Assembly: GCA_958295845.1 (NCBI GenBank)
Contig: OY282376.1
Location: forward strand, 248,001-312,000
DNA from: Caldilineaceae bacterium
Lineage (GTDB): Bacteria > Chloroflexota > Anaerolineae > Caldilineales > Caldilineaceae
Length of the DNA: 64,000 nucleotides
Direction: 5' to 3'
Position 1 is the first letter of the stretch, and the number at the start of each line of letters is the position of its first letter. Shown one piece after another: positions 26,765-35,848 of this stretch. The translations under genes were made by a program, and so were the position numbers. The notes under the pieces were generated by a model. It did not search any database, had not been told where the DNA came from, and saw nothing but the letters and a program-made list of their open reading frames with translations.

Positions 26765-26953
26765 CGTCACTTCACCCAGCATCCGGACGATTTCCTCTTC
26801 AATCTCCCGGATGTCGCGATCGATCTCTTCCAGCGCATGCGGCGGGTCATGGCGGTAGAAGTAACGGTTCAAACTGATCTCGTAGCCAACGACGCCCACC
26901 TGCCCATCCCCGGCGTCGCGCTTGGACTCATCGATCCAGGCGTCCGGGAGGTG
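26765..26953 (-). pseudogene. hsdM: C-terminal relic of a type I DNA methylase (HsdM)
   Basis: About 62 codons read PDAWIDESKRDAG ... GVVGYEISLNRYFYRH, then ALEEIDRDIREIEEEI. This is the conserved C-terminus of HsdM-type N6-adenine methylases (PDAWID..., VGYEI...RYFY, and the closing helix). It is fused in frame to the broken jelly-roll gene on its 5' side and runs into unrelated sequence on the 3' side. No catalytic NPPF motif, HsdS or HsdR remains. Confidence 0.7.
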
Positions 26954-27650
26954 GGGCGCGGCCGAGGTCGTTGACGGCATCACGAACGGCGTTGCGTCCG
27001 GTTCACAGGCCAGCAGGCTGACTTCGTCCAGATAGAGCGCGGTGCGGCCGCCACCGTCGTTATGCACGCCGAACTCGATGCGTAGCGTGCGCCCGCAGAA
27101 ATGGGTCAGATCGATCTGTTCGAACTGCCACGACTGCTCGTTGGAGAGCCGCGCCCACGGCTGCACCAGGCGTACGCCGGTTTTCGCTTAATTGATGTTA
27201 AGCAGCTGCATGTTGCTGCCGGGCGTATCTTCCTGGCTCGCCCAGTAGTGGAAGCTGAGCGTGAAATGCTGGGCCGAGTCGGGCAGCGCAATGTCCTGGT
27301 AGAGTGTGTCGCTGGCCTCCAGGTTGGCGCTGTCTACGAACCCCAGCCGCAGCGAGCGCTGGCCCGCCTGCGCCCTCGCCGTGGAGTAGCTCGGCGGCAC
27401 GGCAGTGCCCGCCAGGCCCCATTGCAGGTCGGTCTCTTCGAAACCTCCGTAGATGATCAGTTCGCTGCAACCGTCAGGCGAGAGATGGGCCTCGCTCGCT
27501 TCATCATCACCGGGAGCGGGGGGCGGCCCCTGCTCCCTCGTCGTCGCCGTTCCCTGCCACAGGACCATCGCAACCGCCCAGCAGCGTGCAGAGAGAAACA
27601 AATCCCCGCGATTCCCGCACTTTTTTCATCACGCCTTGCATTCTGTCCAC
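26954..27650 (-). pseudogene. Broken partial copy of the jelly-roll surface gene
   Basis: The sequence matches the 5' half of the gene at 22418-24073 nearly base for base, including signal peptide, first jelly-roll module and flanking upstream DNA (similarity runs from about 23410-24185 to 26960-27735). An extra G in the signal-peptide region shifts the frame, and a Glu codon in the module (equivalent to NIFEATTG) has become TAA. The second module, anchor and linker are missing; the frame runs into the HsdM relic instead. It is non-functional. Confidence 0.8.
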
Positions 27651-27980
27651 CTGAATACCGCACTGCCACGGCACGAAGGTGCCTTCTGTCTAAGACGGGA
27701 TCCCAATTGTAGTATGGGCCTCAGATCATAGACAACGGCTTCACCGCCGGGGCGCAACCCAGATTTGGGGGCGTCCAAACCAGCAGATCCAGAAGTACAG
27801 AGAAGATGTCCAACAGCAGTCGAAGATTTCCCCCCATTTTGGACTGCCCCCCTCCCTTAAAGGTGAGTTGATATCAAGGCGCACAGGGCATAGAATAGGT
27901 TGGCTGGAAAATTCCGTGAAAAAATAGATTGCCCCCCGGCAATCGGGTCGGCAGATAACATCAGATAGAGGAGATATACA

Positions 27981-28637
27981 ATGAAGACGATTGAACGAGT
28001 GAATGTGAAGGCGATGCGGCGAGGGCTTGAACTGTATCATGACGTATCGCTGCGCGGCCGCCTGCGAAGCATTTCGCATCCCGACGAGCAGTTCGGAGCG
28101 GAGTTTCAGGGCTGCCGGCGTTGTGAGCAGAAGAGGACGGATCCTGCCCCTGACTATGATACCGAATGGCAAAAGTATCCTGTTCCCAATCCTGAACTAT
28201 GGGAAGACGATTCTGATCCTTGGAAAGACGATCCGGAACTGGCGCGTTTACGATCGGCGATAGATGCCCGCTACGCGGCGCTGTTCGTTAAGCCCGATGG
28301 CTCGCTCTTGCCGGTGGACGAATGCTACCCGCAGGACGATAATTGGGCGGAGGGTTCATACGGTTTTTGCGATGCGTGTCGGTCTGAATGGGACGAGATG
28401 GAGCGGTACTGGGCCGATCCTGGTGTGCTGGCCAGCCTGTGGTTGGAGGCGACTCGGCGTCTGGAATACTTGCTCGGTATGAGCGACCACGAGGTATGGG
28501 GAGGCACTCGGGTCCGTAATGAGCGGCGCGAACGGCGGGAGCGGTTGATTATGCTTGCCCACAGCGGCGAAACGCTGGCGGAATTATGGAGGCGTGAGAA
28601 ACGGGAGCGCGACCGGGAACCATGCCAGCGGAACTGA
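27981..28637 (+). CDS. Hypothetical protein with CxxC pairs
   Basis: 218 residues. GAGGAG stands about 8 bases before the ATG. Two CxxC pairs (CRRC near residue 45 and CDAC near 129) could form a small zinc knuckle. The C-terminal 40 residues are very rich in Arg and Glu (ERRERRERL, RREKRERDRE). No membrane segment or signal peptide. It lies in the accessory island between the broken surface gene and the 1166-aa protein. I recognise no family; nucleic-acid binding is a guess from charge only. Confidence 0.6.
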   Translation: MKTIERVNVKAMRRGLELYHDVSLRGRLRSISHPDEQFGAEFQGCRRCEQKRTDPAPDYDTEWQKYPVPNPELWEDDSDPWKDDPELARLRSAIDARYAALFVKPDGSLLPVDECYPQDDNWAEGSYGFCDACRSEWDEMERYWADPGVLASLWLEATRRLEYLLGMSDHEVWGGTRVRNERRERRERLIMLAHSGETLAELWRREKRERDREPCQRN

Positions 28638-28893
28638 GCCGCGGCCGGCACGCGGCCGGCCCATATACTCGCAGGCTACGACGATCAGCCGGAATACCTT
28701 CACTCCTGGCCGAAAAGCCCGACATGCCAATTGAACAGCGTGTCGGCAGGGTTTCCCTTTCCAATTACAGAACGCAAATGCGCTTTAGCTAATTCCCGAC
28801 GCCGGACGGAATCTTCGCGGAAGCGTTCAACTACCGGCCGGCGCTGGAGTAGGCGGTTGACCTGAACCGTGTAAAGACAGACGAAGCGGGAAT
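28638..28893. other. Intergenic, no gene supported
   Basis: Short open frames exist on the minus strand (ending near 28700) but overlap low-complexity Pro/Ser sequence and lack a ribosome site. No repeat or RNA feature seen. Confidence 0.3.
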
Positions 28894-29031
28894 GTGAGTG
28901 AATCGAACTGGAAGGATGATGCTCAGTACACGTTGCGGTCGACTGGGAAGGTGAACCGTGTGAGTTTGGAGACGGTGGGGATTGTGGAGGAGTTGCCGGA
29001 GGTGGGGGCGGATGAAGCGAATGGAGGTTGA
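28894..29031 (+). CDS. Possible small protein upstream of the 1166-aa gene
   Basis: A 45-codon frame from a GTG (begins VSESNWKDDAQYTLRSTG and ends at TGA 59 bases before the next ATG). It is the only open frame of its strand in this gap and has a Glu/Val-rich C-terminal half, but no clear ribosome site. It could be a leader or antitoxin-like gene, or nothing. Confidence 0.2.
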   Translation: MSESNWKDDAQYTLRSTGKVNRVSLETVGIVEELPEVGADEANGG

Positions 29032-29090
29032 TCGGCTGGTGTATAATCCGTGCATACTGAACGGCTAAGAAGTGAGGTTCATCGAGAATT

Positions 29091-32000
29091 ATGGCAGATG
29101 AGTTGTTACCGCAACCGACAGGAAATGCGTCTTCAACGCCAGTGAGTTTGACTCCGGAACAGGAGGAGCTTTGCAGGCGCATGGACGAACTTTTTGCTAT
29201 GAATGGATTAAAGGCGCGCCCCTCTGATATGTTTAGGGGGGCGCTGTGGGTTGTCGGAGATGGGAGCAATCCTGACAGGATTGCTCAAGCCGCCCACTCT
29301 GCTCGAGAGATTCTTTACCCTCTCATAAGGAAAGAGATCAGTGAGGATAATTTAATAAAGTTATTTAAGGAGTATGCAACCAGGAACGGCAGACGTGGCA
29401 GAATTAGCAACCAGGAATTCATAGATACGTTTGTTGAACTAGACACCATCTATGGCAAGCTCTCGGATCTAGCACACCACGGAGCAGCACCTAAGACGCT
29501 GACTGCAGAGGAATTTGCGAATTTTTCGGACAGGGAATTCGAAGAATTAATTGAAGAGTACATAAATTTACTGGGACGTGCGCTGAGACTGCAACAGGTT
29601 TATGTACACGCGGTCATTGACGAAATAGTCAAAGACAGAAGGAAGAAGGACCTAAAATTCGTTCTTGCTGTAAATCTAGATGCTCGCCAATACTTCTATT
29701 CTAGAGCTGATGAGTGGTGGCTGGATTGTCTGTGGCACGAAGGTTTTCTAGATGTCATAAAGAAAGGAGCGAATGGGCCGAATGTCTACGAAAACGTAAC
29801 TTCGGAGCTTAGCTTTCTTGGGAGAATGGCGGAGCAAAATCCGGCGAAAGTCGTGAATATGATTATGCTCAATGTGCGTGTAACCGCAGACACGTTTGAT
29901 CCGGAGGTCGTGTACAGGTTCCTGCGGATATGCCGTGCCTTGCCCGCAGACCAGCTGGCGCGTGTGGTTGACAAGATCCGGGCTGAGCGGTGGGTACCAT
30001 TGCTTAACGAAATATACAACCATTTGGGCTTCGCATATGCGGAGATGCTCAGTACACTCGCTGACGCCAACCACTTTGAGAGCTTCCTGGTCCTTGCCGA
30101 GGCCGTGTTGGCTGTGCGTCTGGGTGAAGAGACAGGCGATGCGCCCAGCTTTCGAGACAGCCCGTTCTATTTGGACCATCTCTCCCATACGAAGCTCTTC
30201 GAGCAGTTGGCCAATGTGAAAGACGAACACGCCGAACGCGCGTTTGCCTTGGCGACAAGCAAATTGGCTGAGATCATGGACGCGTCCGACCAGTTTCTGC
30301 TCTTAGAGGTAGATTTCTTCACTTTGGAGCCAGGCCAGTCTGACGGGTGGCAGGAAGATGTACGCGAACTGGCAACTGCAGCCAAGACGCTGGCGGTTCG
30401 TCTGATCGGGGAACGGTGCGCCGAATCAGACGACGTCAGAAGGATATTCAGGGAACATCTGGCATCACTGCCAGAGAGCCGCGTGATTCGGCGGTTGCGT
30501 CTGTTCGTTCTGAGTCTATGCCCGCAAGCGTTCCGGGAGGAATTCAAACAAGCTTTTTTCTCCCTGTTCGCGAAGGAGAATTATCACGACGAGATTGCCG
30601 GGTATTACTTCGTGATGTCCGGCGCCGAGTACCTGAAGGCACTGCGAGAAGGGTTTTCCGTAATGTCCGCAAGCGACAAGCTGGAATATGTGCAGCGGAC
30701 TATAGAAACTTTCAAACACCCTTCCAGATTCAAAAACAGCGGATCCCGTCTACTTTCGATGATTCTGCCCTACCTCAACGAGAAACCTGCGTTGAAGAAA
30801 CAGGTGGAGGAAGCAGGTTTCCAGCTTGATCCGGACTATGAACCGCGCCCGGACATAGTCGTCGGGCAAGGAAGGTTCATATCGCCGCGAGGCCCAATTA
30901 CACAAGAAGAATTCGGGCGTCTGACCGTCGTCGAGATAGCCGGGAAACTCCGCAAGGAGTGGACGCCCGAGGAACTGAATGCTCAGAACAGTCAGGCTGA
31001 CTTCTACAATCCCTTGAATGCCCAAGGCATGGACGATCTCCTGAAAGACGACATTCCTGTACGGCTGTCCGAGTACGTCGAGAGCGCCGGCCTGTTCTTC
31101 GAGCGCGGTGTACATGATCAACATTACACCTACTCATATCTGATGGGGATCCAGGAAGCGATAAAGAATGATAGAGCAGACGCGTCAGAGGTCGAATGGG
31201 ATGGCGTGATCGAACTGTTCACTACCATGAAGGACTTAGGCGAGAGAGTCCGACTTGAGAGAGGGCCACGGGAGCTTACCGGCTTGTACGCTTCTTCTTG
31301 GCTTGCCAACTGGGATGCGGTTCACTCGGCAATGGCCGATGTTCTTCGCGAGTTGCTCGTTGAACAGGATGGTTTGACGCCGGTCGATTTTGGCAAACAT
31401 CGCGACCGCATACTGGAGATTACAGGTTATCTGCTGTCATACCCTGATCCGTCCCCGGCAGACGAACAGGTCGAAACCGCGCCGTCCCTAGTTGGATCGT
31501 CCAATGATACGAACTACAGCGTCATCGATCCTTTCACTATGGCCATCAACTCCGTGCGCGGCAGAGCTTTCCAGGCATTTGTGCAGTTTGTCTTTCAGGA
31601 TGGCAAAAGATTTCATATTGACGCCGAAGTACGGATTTTCGATGATGTCAAAGCGCTATACGAGAGCGTGTTGCAGGAGGAAAATACACGCGCGCTCATG
31701 TTTCTGTACGGACACTACCTGCCAAGTTTTTACTTTGGAGACTGGGATTGGATTCGAAAGCTTCTGCCGCGAATTTTTGATCAAGAGCCAGCCCAGAGGC
31801 ATCTCTACACGGCCGCATGGGAGGGATATCTCGCCAATCGTCTTTACAGTGCGCTGTTCTCTGAGCCTGAAATCCAGAACCTCTATCAACGAGCGCTGGA
31901 CCTGACAGAAGGCGATTTTCCTCCTGAGCAGAGACATTTCAAGAAACCGGATGAAGGAATTGCACAGCATCTTGCGCTTGCCTTCATGCACTACGAAGAG

Positions 32001-32591
32001 TTCGGGTTCGATCATCAACTATTTAAGGCGTTCTGGAAGAATGACAGTCCGAAGCAACATGCCCACTTTATCAATTTTATTGGGCGCTCATTCATATCCC
32101 GAAATAAAGCCGAGGAATCCTTTGAATTCAGCCGGGAAGTCAAGAGTCGGTTGAGGGATTTCTGGGACTGGCTGCTCCAGAGAGATGAAAGGCGGGAAGT
32201 GTACAAGGAATTTGGTCTCTGGATCAACCTGGACAAGGGGATTTTCGAGCTCATCTGGCTTGCGCGGCGAGTGAGGGAAACCCTTGAAATGGCGGACGGC
32301 TTCGTAGAGTGGGGTAATGAACTCGTCAAGGCGAGCCCGCGGCTGGCGCAGGCGGCGCCAGAGGATACCTTTGAGATTGCGCGGCTGTATCTGCATGAAG
32401 GGGGCGTTCACGGCAAGAACCAGAGAGCATTGTGGCTTTGGGATTCGGACAATCAGTGGATCGAGACGTTCGAAATACTTTACCGCAATCCCGCTACAAA
32501 AGCAGGAACGGATGGTTTGATCAACGATCTGGTTCGCGATGGTACACAAGCATTCTGGCCGTTGAAGAGGATATTGGATGAAGAACCGTAA
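29091..32591 (+). CDS. Very large helical protein of unknown function, accessory island
   Basis: 1166 residues, no signal peptide, membrane helix or P-loop. An N-terminal module (about 25-180) holds R-x5-H (RIAQAAH, 63-69) and LSDLAHHG (125-131), which is reminiscent of HEPN-like domains of defence proteins. The remainder is a long run of amphipathic helices, most likely an alpha-solenoid, with WWLDCLWHEGFLD and many Phe/Tyr-Leu repeats. Its first kilobase is clearly more AT-rich than its neighbours, so it was probably acquired. It lies between an orphan AbiEi/HsdM relic and a decayed VapBC. The defence role is inference from context and the N-terminal motif only. Confidence 0.75.
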   Translation: MADELLPQPTGNASSTPVSLTPEQEELCRRMDELFAMNGLKARPSDMFRGALWVVGDGSNPDRIAQAAHSAREILYPLIRKEISEDNLIKLFKEYATRNGRRGRISNQEFIDTFVELDTIYGKLSDLAHHGAAPKTLTAEEFANFSDREFEELIEEYINLLGRALRLQQVYVHAVIDEIVKDRRKKDLKFVLAVNLDARQYFYSRADEWWLDCLWHEGFLDVIKKGANGPNVYENVTSELSFLGRMAEQNPAKVVNMIMLNVRVTADTFDPEVVYRFLRICRALPADQLARVVDKIRAERWVPLLNEIYNHLGFAYAEMLSTLADANHFESFLVLAEAVLAVRLGEETGDAPSFRDSPFYLDHLSHTKLFEQLANVKDEHAERAFALATSKLAEIMDASDQFLLLEVDFFTLEPGQSDGWQEDVRELATAAKTLAVRLIGERCAESDDVRRIFREHLASLPESRVIRRLRLFVLSLCPQAFREEFKQAFFSLFAKENYHDEIAGYYFVMSGAEYLKALREGFSVMSASDKLEYVQRTIETFKHPSRFKNSGSRLLSMILPYLNEKPALKKQVEEAGFQLDPDYEPRPDIVVGQGRFISPRGPITQEEFGRLTVVEIAGKLRKEWTPEELNAQNSQADFYNPLNAQGMDDLLKDDIPVRLSEYVESAGLFFERGVHDQHYTYSYLMGIQEAIKNDRADASEVEWDGVIELFTTMKDLGERVRLERGPRELTGLYASSWLANWDAVHSAMADVLRELLVEQDGLTPVDFGKHRDRILEITGYLLSYPDPSPADEQVETAPSLVGSSNDTNYSVIDPFTMAINSVRGRAFQAFVQFVFQDGKRFHIDAEVRIFDDVKALYESVLQEENTRALMFLYGHYLPSFYFGDWDWIRKLLPRIFDQEPAQRHLYTAAWEGYLANRLYSALFSEPEIQNLYQRALDLTEGDFPPEQRHFKKPDEGIAQHLALAFMHYEEFGFDHQLFKAFWKNDSPKQHAHFINFIGRSFISRNKAEESFEFSREVKSRLRDFWDWLLQRDERREVYKEFGLWINLDKGIFELIWLARRVRETLEMADGFVEWGNELVKASPRLAQAAPEDTFEIARLYLHEGGVHGKNQRALWLWDSDNQWIETFEILYRNPATKAGTDGLINDLVRDGTQAFWPLKRILDEEP

Positions 32592-32629
32592 CCCTTCCTG
32601 TCTTCGGTATGTTTCCATCGGGAACTTTC

Positions 32630-32829
32630 GAACGGGGACAGGCCAGTTGGCATAACGCGGGTTTCCGTGTGACCGTCCGCCGAAACCAGGTCTGCGCCGG
32701 TTTCCATGGCGTGGGCCGCTATCCAGACGTCGTTGGTCGCAATCGGCCGGCCCTCCGCTCCAACGCCGCAACCTCCCCATGTCCCCGCCTGAGCAGAGCG
32801 TGCGCGCTGGCGTCCAGCAGAACCGTCAT
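32630..32829 (-). pseudogene. Ruined VapC-type PIN-domain toxin
   Basis: The start MTVLLDASAHALLRRGHGEV overlaps the VapB stop by ATGA, as in vapBC operons. The frame then breaks (TAG) and the C-terminal PIN signature reappears in another frame as IATNDVWIAAHAMETGADLV followed by SADGH. The middle of the domain, about 60 residues with acidic active-site positions, is missing. The toxin is dead by both deletion and frameshift. Confidence 0.7.
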
Positions 32830-33089
32830 CGCCAAGCCGTCACGTCAACGGTCTCGAATTCCTTGAGCGCGGCCTCCATCTCGTCCGCATCCGCCTGGGT
32901 CCAACTCCCTATCAGCCGGTCAAATGAATCACCCACGGTATCCCCCTGGCCAGGACCTTCCGCCAGGCCGGCTCCTCTCCGCAGCAGCCTGAGCGCGGCC
33001 TGGTTCAGAGAGAGTCCCTCTCGCTTTGCCAGGCGGAGCAGGCAGGCGCTCAGCTCGTCGTCAAGTCCTCTGACCGTGATCTGGATCAA
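32826..33089 (-). CDS. VapB-type antitoxin, intact
   Basis: 87 residues with an N-terminal ribbon-helix-helix pattern (ITVRGLDDELSACLLRLAKR, EGLSLNQAALRLLRRG) and an acidic C-terminal tail, the usual toxin-binding part. Its stop overlaps the start of the ruined toxin (ATGA). It may persist as an antitoxin against homologous toxins or as a plain DNA-binding regulator. Confidence 0.75.
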   Translation of the reverse strand: MIQITVRGLDDELSACLLRLAKREGLSLNQAALRLLRRGAGLAEGPGQGDTVGDSFDRLIGSWTQADADEMEAALKEFETVDVTAWR

Positions 33090-33353
33090 GTGCGTTACCT
33101 CCTCTGACGCAAAACCGGGTCTCTATGCACCTTTCTATGCTGCATCCCCAAACGGTCAAGCCGGACACACGCCTGCTCCATAGGATGACGCGCCTGGCCG
33201 CATGGTCGCCACTGGCTATCGGGCCTTGCCCAAAATGAGAATCATCGCCCCCAATCCATTTCCTGCATTTACACAGCGCCGGATCACGGTTACAATGACA
33301 ACGCAACTGACCCACACAAGCAGAAACCCATCCCTTGGGGGAGAGAAACAGGT
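33090..33353. other. Intergenic, no gene
   Basis: About 260 bp between the leftward VapB start and the rightward phosphatase. It must carry both promoters. I see no clear palindrome. Confidence 0.35.
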
Positions 33354-34073
33354 TTGATCGAGGAAAAAAGTGTACCAGCAGAGGAGCCGGACGCAGCGGA
33401 TGACGAGGCGGAAGGCCAGGCCGGCGACGAAGGCGAAAAGGAAAAACAGCCGCGCCCTACCTATCTCTTCCTGATTCGCCACGGTGAAAACGAATGGACT
33501 GAACGGGGCGCGCTGGCCGGACGCACACCCTCCGTATCTCTTAACGAAAAGGGAAGGGAGCAGGCCGAACAGGTTGCCGAGCGTCTCAAGGTTCAGCCCT
33601 TTTCCACCGTCTACTCCAGCCCGCTGCTGCGTTGTCTGGAGACGGCACAACCGCTGGCCGCGGCGCTGAACCTGCCCGTCACGGTCGAGCCGGGCATCCT
33701 GGAGGTCGATTACGGTGAATGGCGCGGGGGCGAGCTGAAGGAGCTGGGCAAGCGGCCGGAGTGGCGGCTGGTGCAGATCTATCCGGGCGGCTTCCGCTTC
33801 CCCGGGGGCGAAACGCTGCGAGAGGTGCAGAACCGTGTCATCACAACTCTGGAGCGCATCCGCACAGAGCACGCCGGCGAGGTCATTGCCGTCTATGCCC
33901 ACGGCGACGTCCTGCGCACGACCCTGGCCTACTACCTGGGCACGCCGCTCGATCTTTTCCAGCGCATCCAGATCAGCACCGCATCGATCAGCGTCGTCGC
34001 CTTCCATCGTTTTGGGCCAAGCATCCTGGCCATGAATGACAGCGGTGGTTTTCCTGTGATAAAGTTAGAATGA
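33354..34073 (+). CDS. Histidine phosphatase-family protein (phosphoglycerate mutase-like)
   Basis: 239 residues from a TTG with GGGGGAGAG upstream. An acidic, disordered 35-residue head precedes the catalytic LIRHGENEWTERG. YSSPLLRCLETAQPLAAAL, the GEWRGGELKEL loop and VYAHGDVLRTTLAYYLG (second catalytic His) follow. It resembles the MSMEG_4193-type phosphomutase-like proteins that in Actinobacteria neighbour DUF3090 and SCO1664 genes, as here. The substrate is unknown. Confidence 0.88.
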   Translation: MIEEKSVPAEEPDAADDEAEGQAGDEGEKEKQPRPTYLFLIRHGENEWTERGALAGRTPSVSLNEKGREQAEQVAERLKVQPFSTVYSSPLLRCLETAQPLAAALNLPVTVEPGILEVDYGEWRGGELKELGKRPEWRLVQIYPGGFRFPGGETLREVQNRVITTLERIRTEHAGEVIAVYAHGDVLRTTLAYYLGTPLDLFQRIQISTASISVVAFHRFGPSILAMNDSGGFPVIKLE

Positions 34074-34147
34074 AGAACCGACAAGCAAGTTGACGTCAAC
34101 AGGTCCCGCCGGCCGCACTTTGGGACTGCAGACATTCTGCTGGCAGA

Positions 34148-34180
34148 CAACCTGCACGCCGGCAACCTGCACGCCGGCAA
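34148..34180. repeat. Short direct repeat
   Basis: AACCTGCACGCCGGC occurs twice in a row between the phosphatase and DUF3090 genes. Probably slippage; no function assigned. Confidence 0.4.
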
Positions 34181-34213
34181 CCGCACCTGCTACCGTTCAC
34201 CTGTCAGAGGCAT

Positions 34214-34825
34214 ATGGAATCACAGTTTACCTTCGACTTCAATCCAGTTAGCGCAATCGTCGCCGACGCGGTCGGGCGTCCCGGTCAGCGTACCTTCTTT
34301 CTACAGGCCCGCCATGGCGGCGATATGGCCACATTGATCATGGAGAAAGAGCAGGTGGCCGCTCTCGCAACCTCGATTCTGCAGCTGTTGGAGGAGCTGG
34401 AAAAGGAACGCGCCGACCTGCCAAGCGTCGAGGAAGAGACCGCCGCGCCCAGCTTGCGCGAACCGCTGGAGCCGGCCTTTCGCGTCGGACAACTCGGGCT
34501 GGGATACGATGAACGGCAGGACCTGATGGTCCTGATCGCACAGGCTATACCGGATGCCGATCAGATAGAGGAGGACCTGGATGCCGGCCCGCCCGGTCCA
34601 CCCGACCTACCCGACCCGCCTGGTCCTGAAACGGTCGAAGATGAGGTCGACGATCAGAAGGCCCGCTTCTATGCAACCCGGGCGCAGATGCGTTCCTTGA
34701 GCGAACATGCCCTGCAGGTCGTGGCCGCCGGTAGGCCGGACTGTCCCCTGTGTGGGCGCGTCATCGAGCCGGACGGCCACTTCTGCCCGCGCACGAACGG
34801 CCACGCATTTCCGCTGTCTGTTTAG
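34214..34825 (+). CDS. DUF3090-family protein
   Basis: 203 residues. It begins with the family's QFTFDFNPVSAIVADAVG and RTFFLQARHG, with MEKEQVAALATSILQLLEEL in the middle. The C-terminal zinc-ribbon-like CPLCGRVIEPDGHFCPRTNGH uses two CxxC/CxxxxxH-type pairs. A Pro-Asp rich stretch (GPPGPPDLPDPPGPE) precedes the ribbon. The biochemical role of DUF3090 is unknown; it is co-located with the phosphatase upstream and the SCO1664-like protein downstream. Confidence 0.88.
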   Translation: MESQFTFDFNPVSAIVADAVGRPGQRTFFLQARHGGDMATLIMEKEQVAALATSILQLLEELEKERADLPSVEEETAAPSLREPLEPAFRVGQLGLGYDERQDLMVLIAQAIPDADQIEEDLDAGPPGPPDLPDPPGPETVEDEVDDQKARFYATRAQMRSLSEHALQVVAAGRPDCPLCGRVIEPDGHFCPRTNGHAFPLSV

Positions 34826-34840
34826 AAACACCAGAGGTTA

Positions 34841-34902
34841 GGGGACAGTGGTCAGTGGATAGTGTACGGCAGAGGCAGTTACTGACCATTATCCACCATC
34901 CA
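34841..34902. repeat. CAGTGGTCAGTGGATAG intergenic repeat
   Basis: Two inverted sets of the same word (cagtggtcagtggatagtg ... ctgaccattatccaccatcc) face each other across about 15 bases, so it can fold into a hairpin. It lies between DUF3090 and the SCO1664-like gene. Confidence 0.6.
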
Positions 34903-34909
34903 ATGCCTG

Positions 34910-35764
34910 ATGATGGACAACGACAAGACGATCGAACAGCGGGTGCACAGTGAAGACAACAGCCGCGACGCAGATCAAGACGGGCGCGGCGGTCCGGCCG
35001 CGACAGCCGGCAGGGAGATATTGAGCGCACTGGCAGAAGGGAGAATCGAAGAGAAAGGGCTCCTGCCCTACAGCTCCAACTACGCCTTTCTGGCAACCGT
35101 CCACCACCATCAGCACGAGATTCCGGCCGTCTACAAACCGCGCCGCGGCGAAAATCCACTTTGGGATTTCCCGGTGGGTACCCTCTGCCAGCGCGAGACA
35201 GCCGCCTTTATCGTCAGCGAAGCCCTCGGCTGGCATCTCGTGCCGCCCACCGTCCTGCGCGACGGGCCGCGCGGGCCGGGTAGCATCCAGTTTTTCATCG
35301 AATGCGATCCGGACATACACTACTTCAATATGCGCGAGGACGCCCTCTATGCCCCCGCCTTGCGCCGCCTCACACTGTTCGACTACCTCATCAACAACGC
35401 CGACCGCAAGGCCGGCCACTGTCTTTACGGACATGACCGGCGATTTTCTGTCGAAGGCGGCTGGGGGAAACCGGCGCGGGCGCATATGTGGGCCATCGAC
35501 CACGGCATCTGCTTCCATCATCAATATAAGCTGCGTACCGTTATCTGGGAGTTTGCCGGAGAAACTATCGAGGAAGAGCTGCTCGCCGACCTGACGTCGC
35601 TTCAGCAACTTATCGACACCGATCCGGTGCACAGCACGCTGGGCCTGCTTCTCAGCGCCCCTGAACTGGATGCCCTGCGCCAACGCATCCATGAACTGCT
35701 CTTCTCCCGCCAGTATCCATCGCCACCGATTCACCAGCGAAACTATCCCTGGCCGCCCATATAG
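34910..35764 (+). CDS. SCO1664-family (PI3K/PI4K-like fold) protein
   Basis: 284 residues. The pattern EIPAVYKPRRGENPLWDFP, FDYLINNADRKAGHC (catalytic-loop like D-x-x-x-N-x-DRK) and HMWAIDHGICFH (metal-binding D-H) matches the SCO1664 family. This family has a phosphatidylinositol-kinase-like fold of unknown substrate. A disordered Asp/Arg-rich head precedes it. Third member of the conserved phosphatase/DUF3090/SCO1664 cluster; the trio probably acts on one phosphorylated metabolite or protein. Confidence 0.88.
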   Translation: MMDNDKTIEQRVHSEDNSRDADQDGRGGPAATAGREILSALAEGRIEEKGLLPYSSNYAFLATVHHHQHEIPAVYKPRRGENPLWDFPVGTLCQRETAAFIVSEALGWHLVPPTVLRDGPRGPGSIQFFIECDPDIHYFNMREDALYAPALRRLTLFDYLINNADRKAGHCLYGHDRRFSVEGGWGKPARAHMWAIDHGICFHHQYKLRTVIWEFAGETIEEELLADLTSLQQLIDTDPVHSTLGLLLSAPELDALRQRIHELLFSRQYPSPPIHQRNYPWPPI

Positions 35765-35765
35765 C

Positions 35766-35840
35766 GGCAGCGGCCAGTTACCCTTTACCAGTGGCCAGCG
35801 AAGCCCACTAGCCACTGACCACTGACCAACGGTCACTGGA
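35766..35840. repeat. CCACTGACCACTGACC intergenic repeat
   Basis: Multiple direct and inverted copies of (C)CACTGACC and CAGTGGCCAG words just upstream of the nucleotidyltransferase gene. Same family as 7416 and 34841. Confidence 0.65.
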
Positions 35841-35848
35841 TACAGATT

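Noticed and set aside
28700..29269. 189-codon minus-strand frame next to the 1166-aa gene
   Set aside because: Overlaps the start of the large gene and has a low-complexity Pro/Ser/His middle; no ribosome site.
34148..34180. Two-copy 15-bp repeat as a regulatory site
   Set aside because: Too short and not repeated elsewhere; slippage is the simpler reading.
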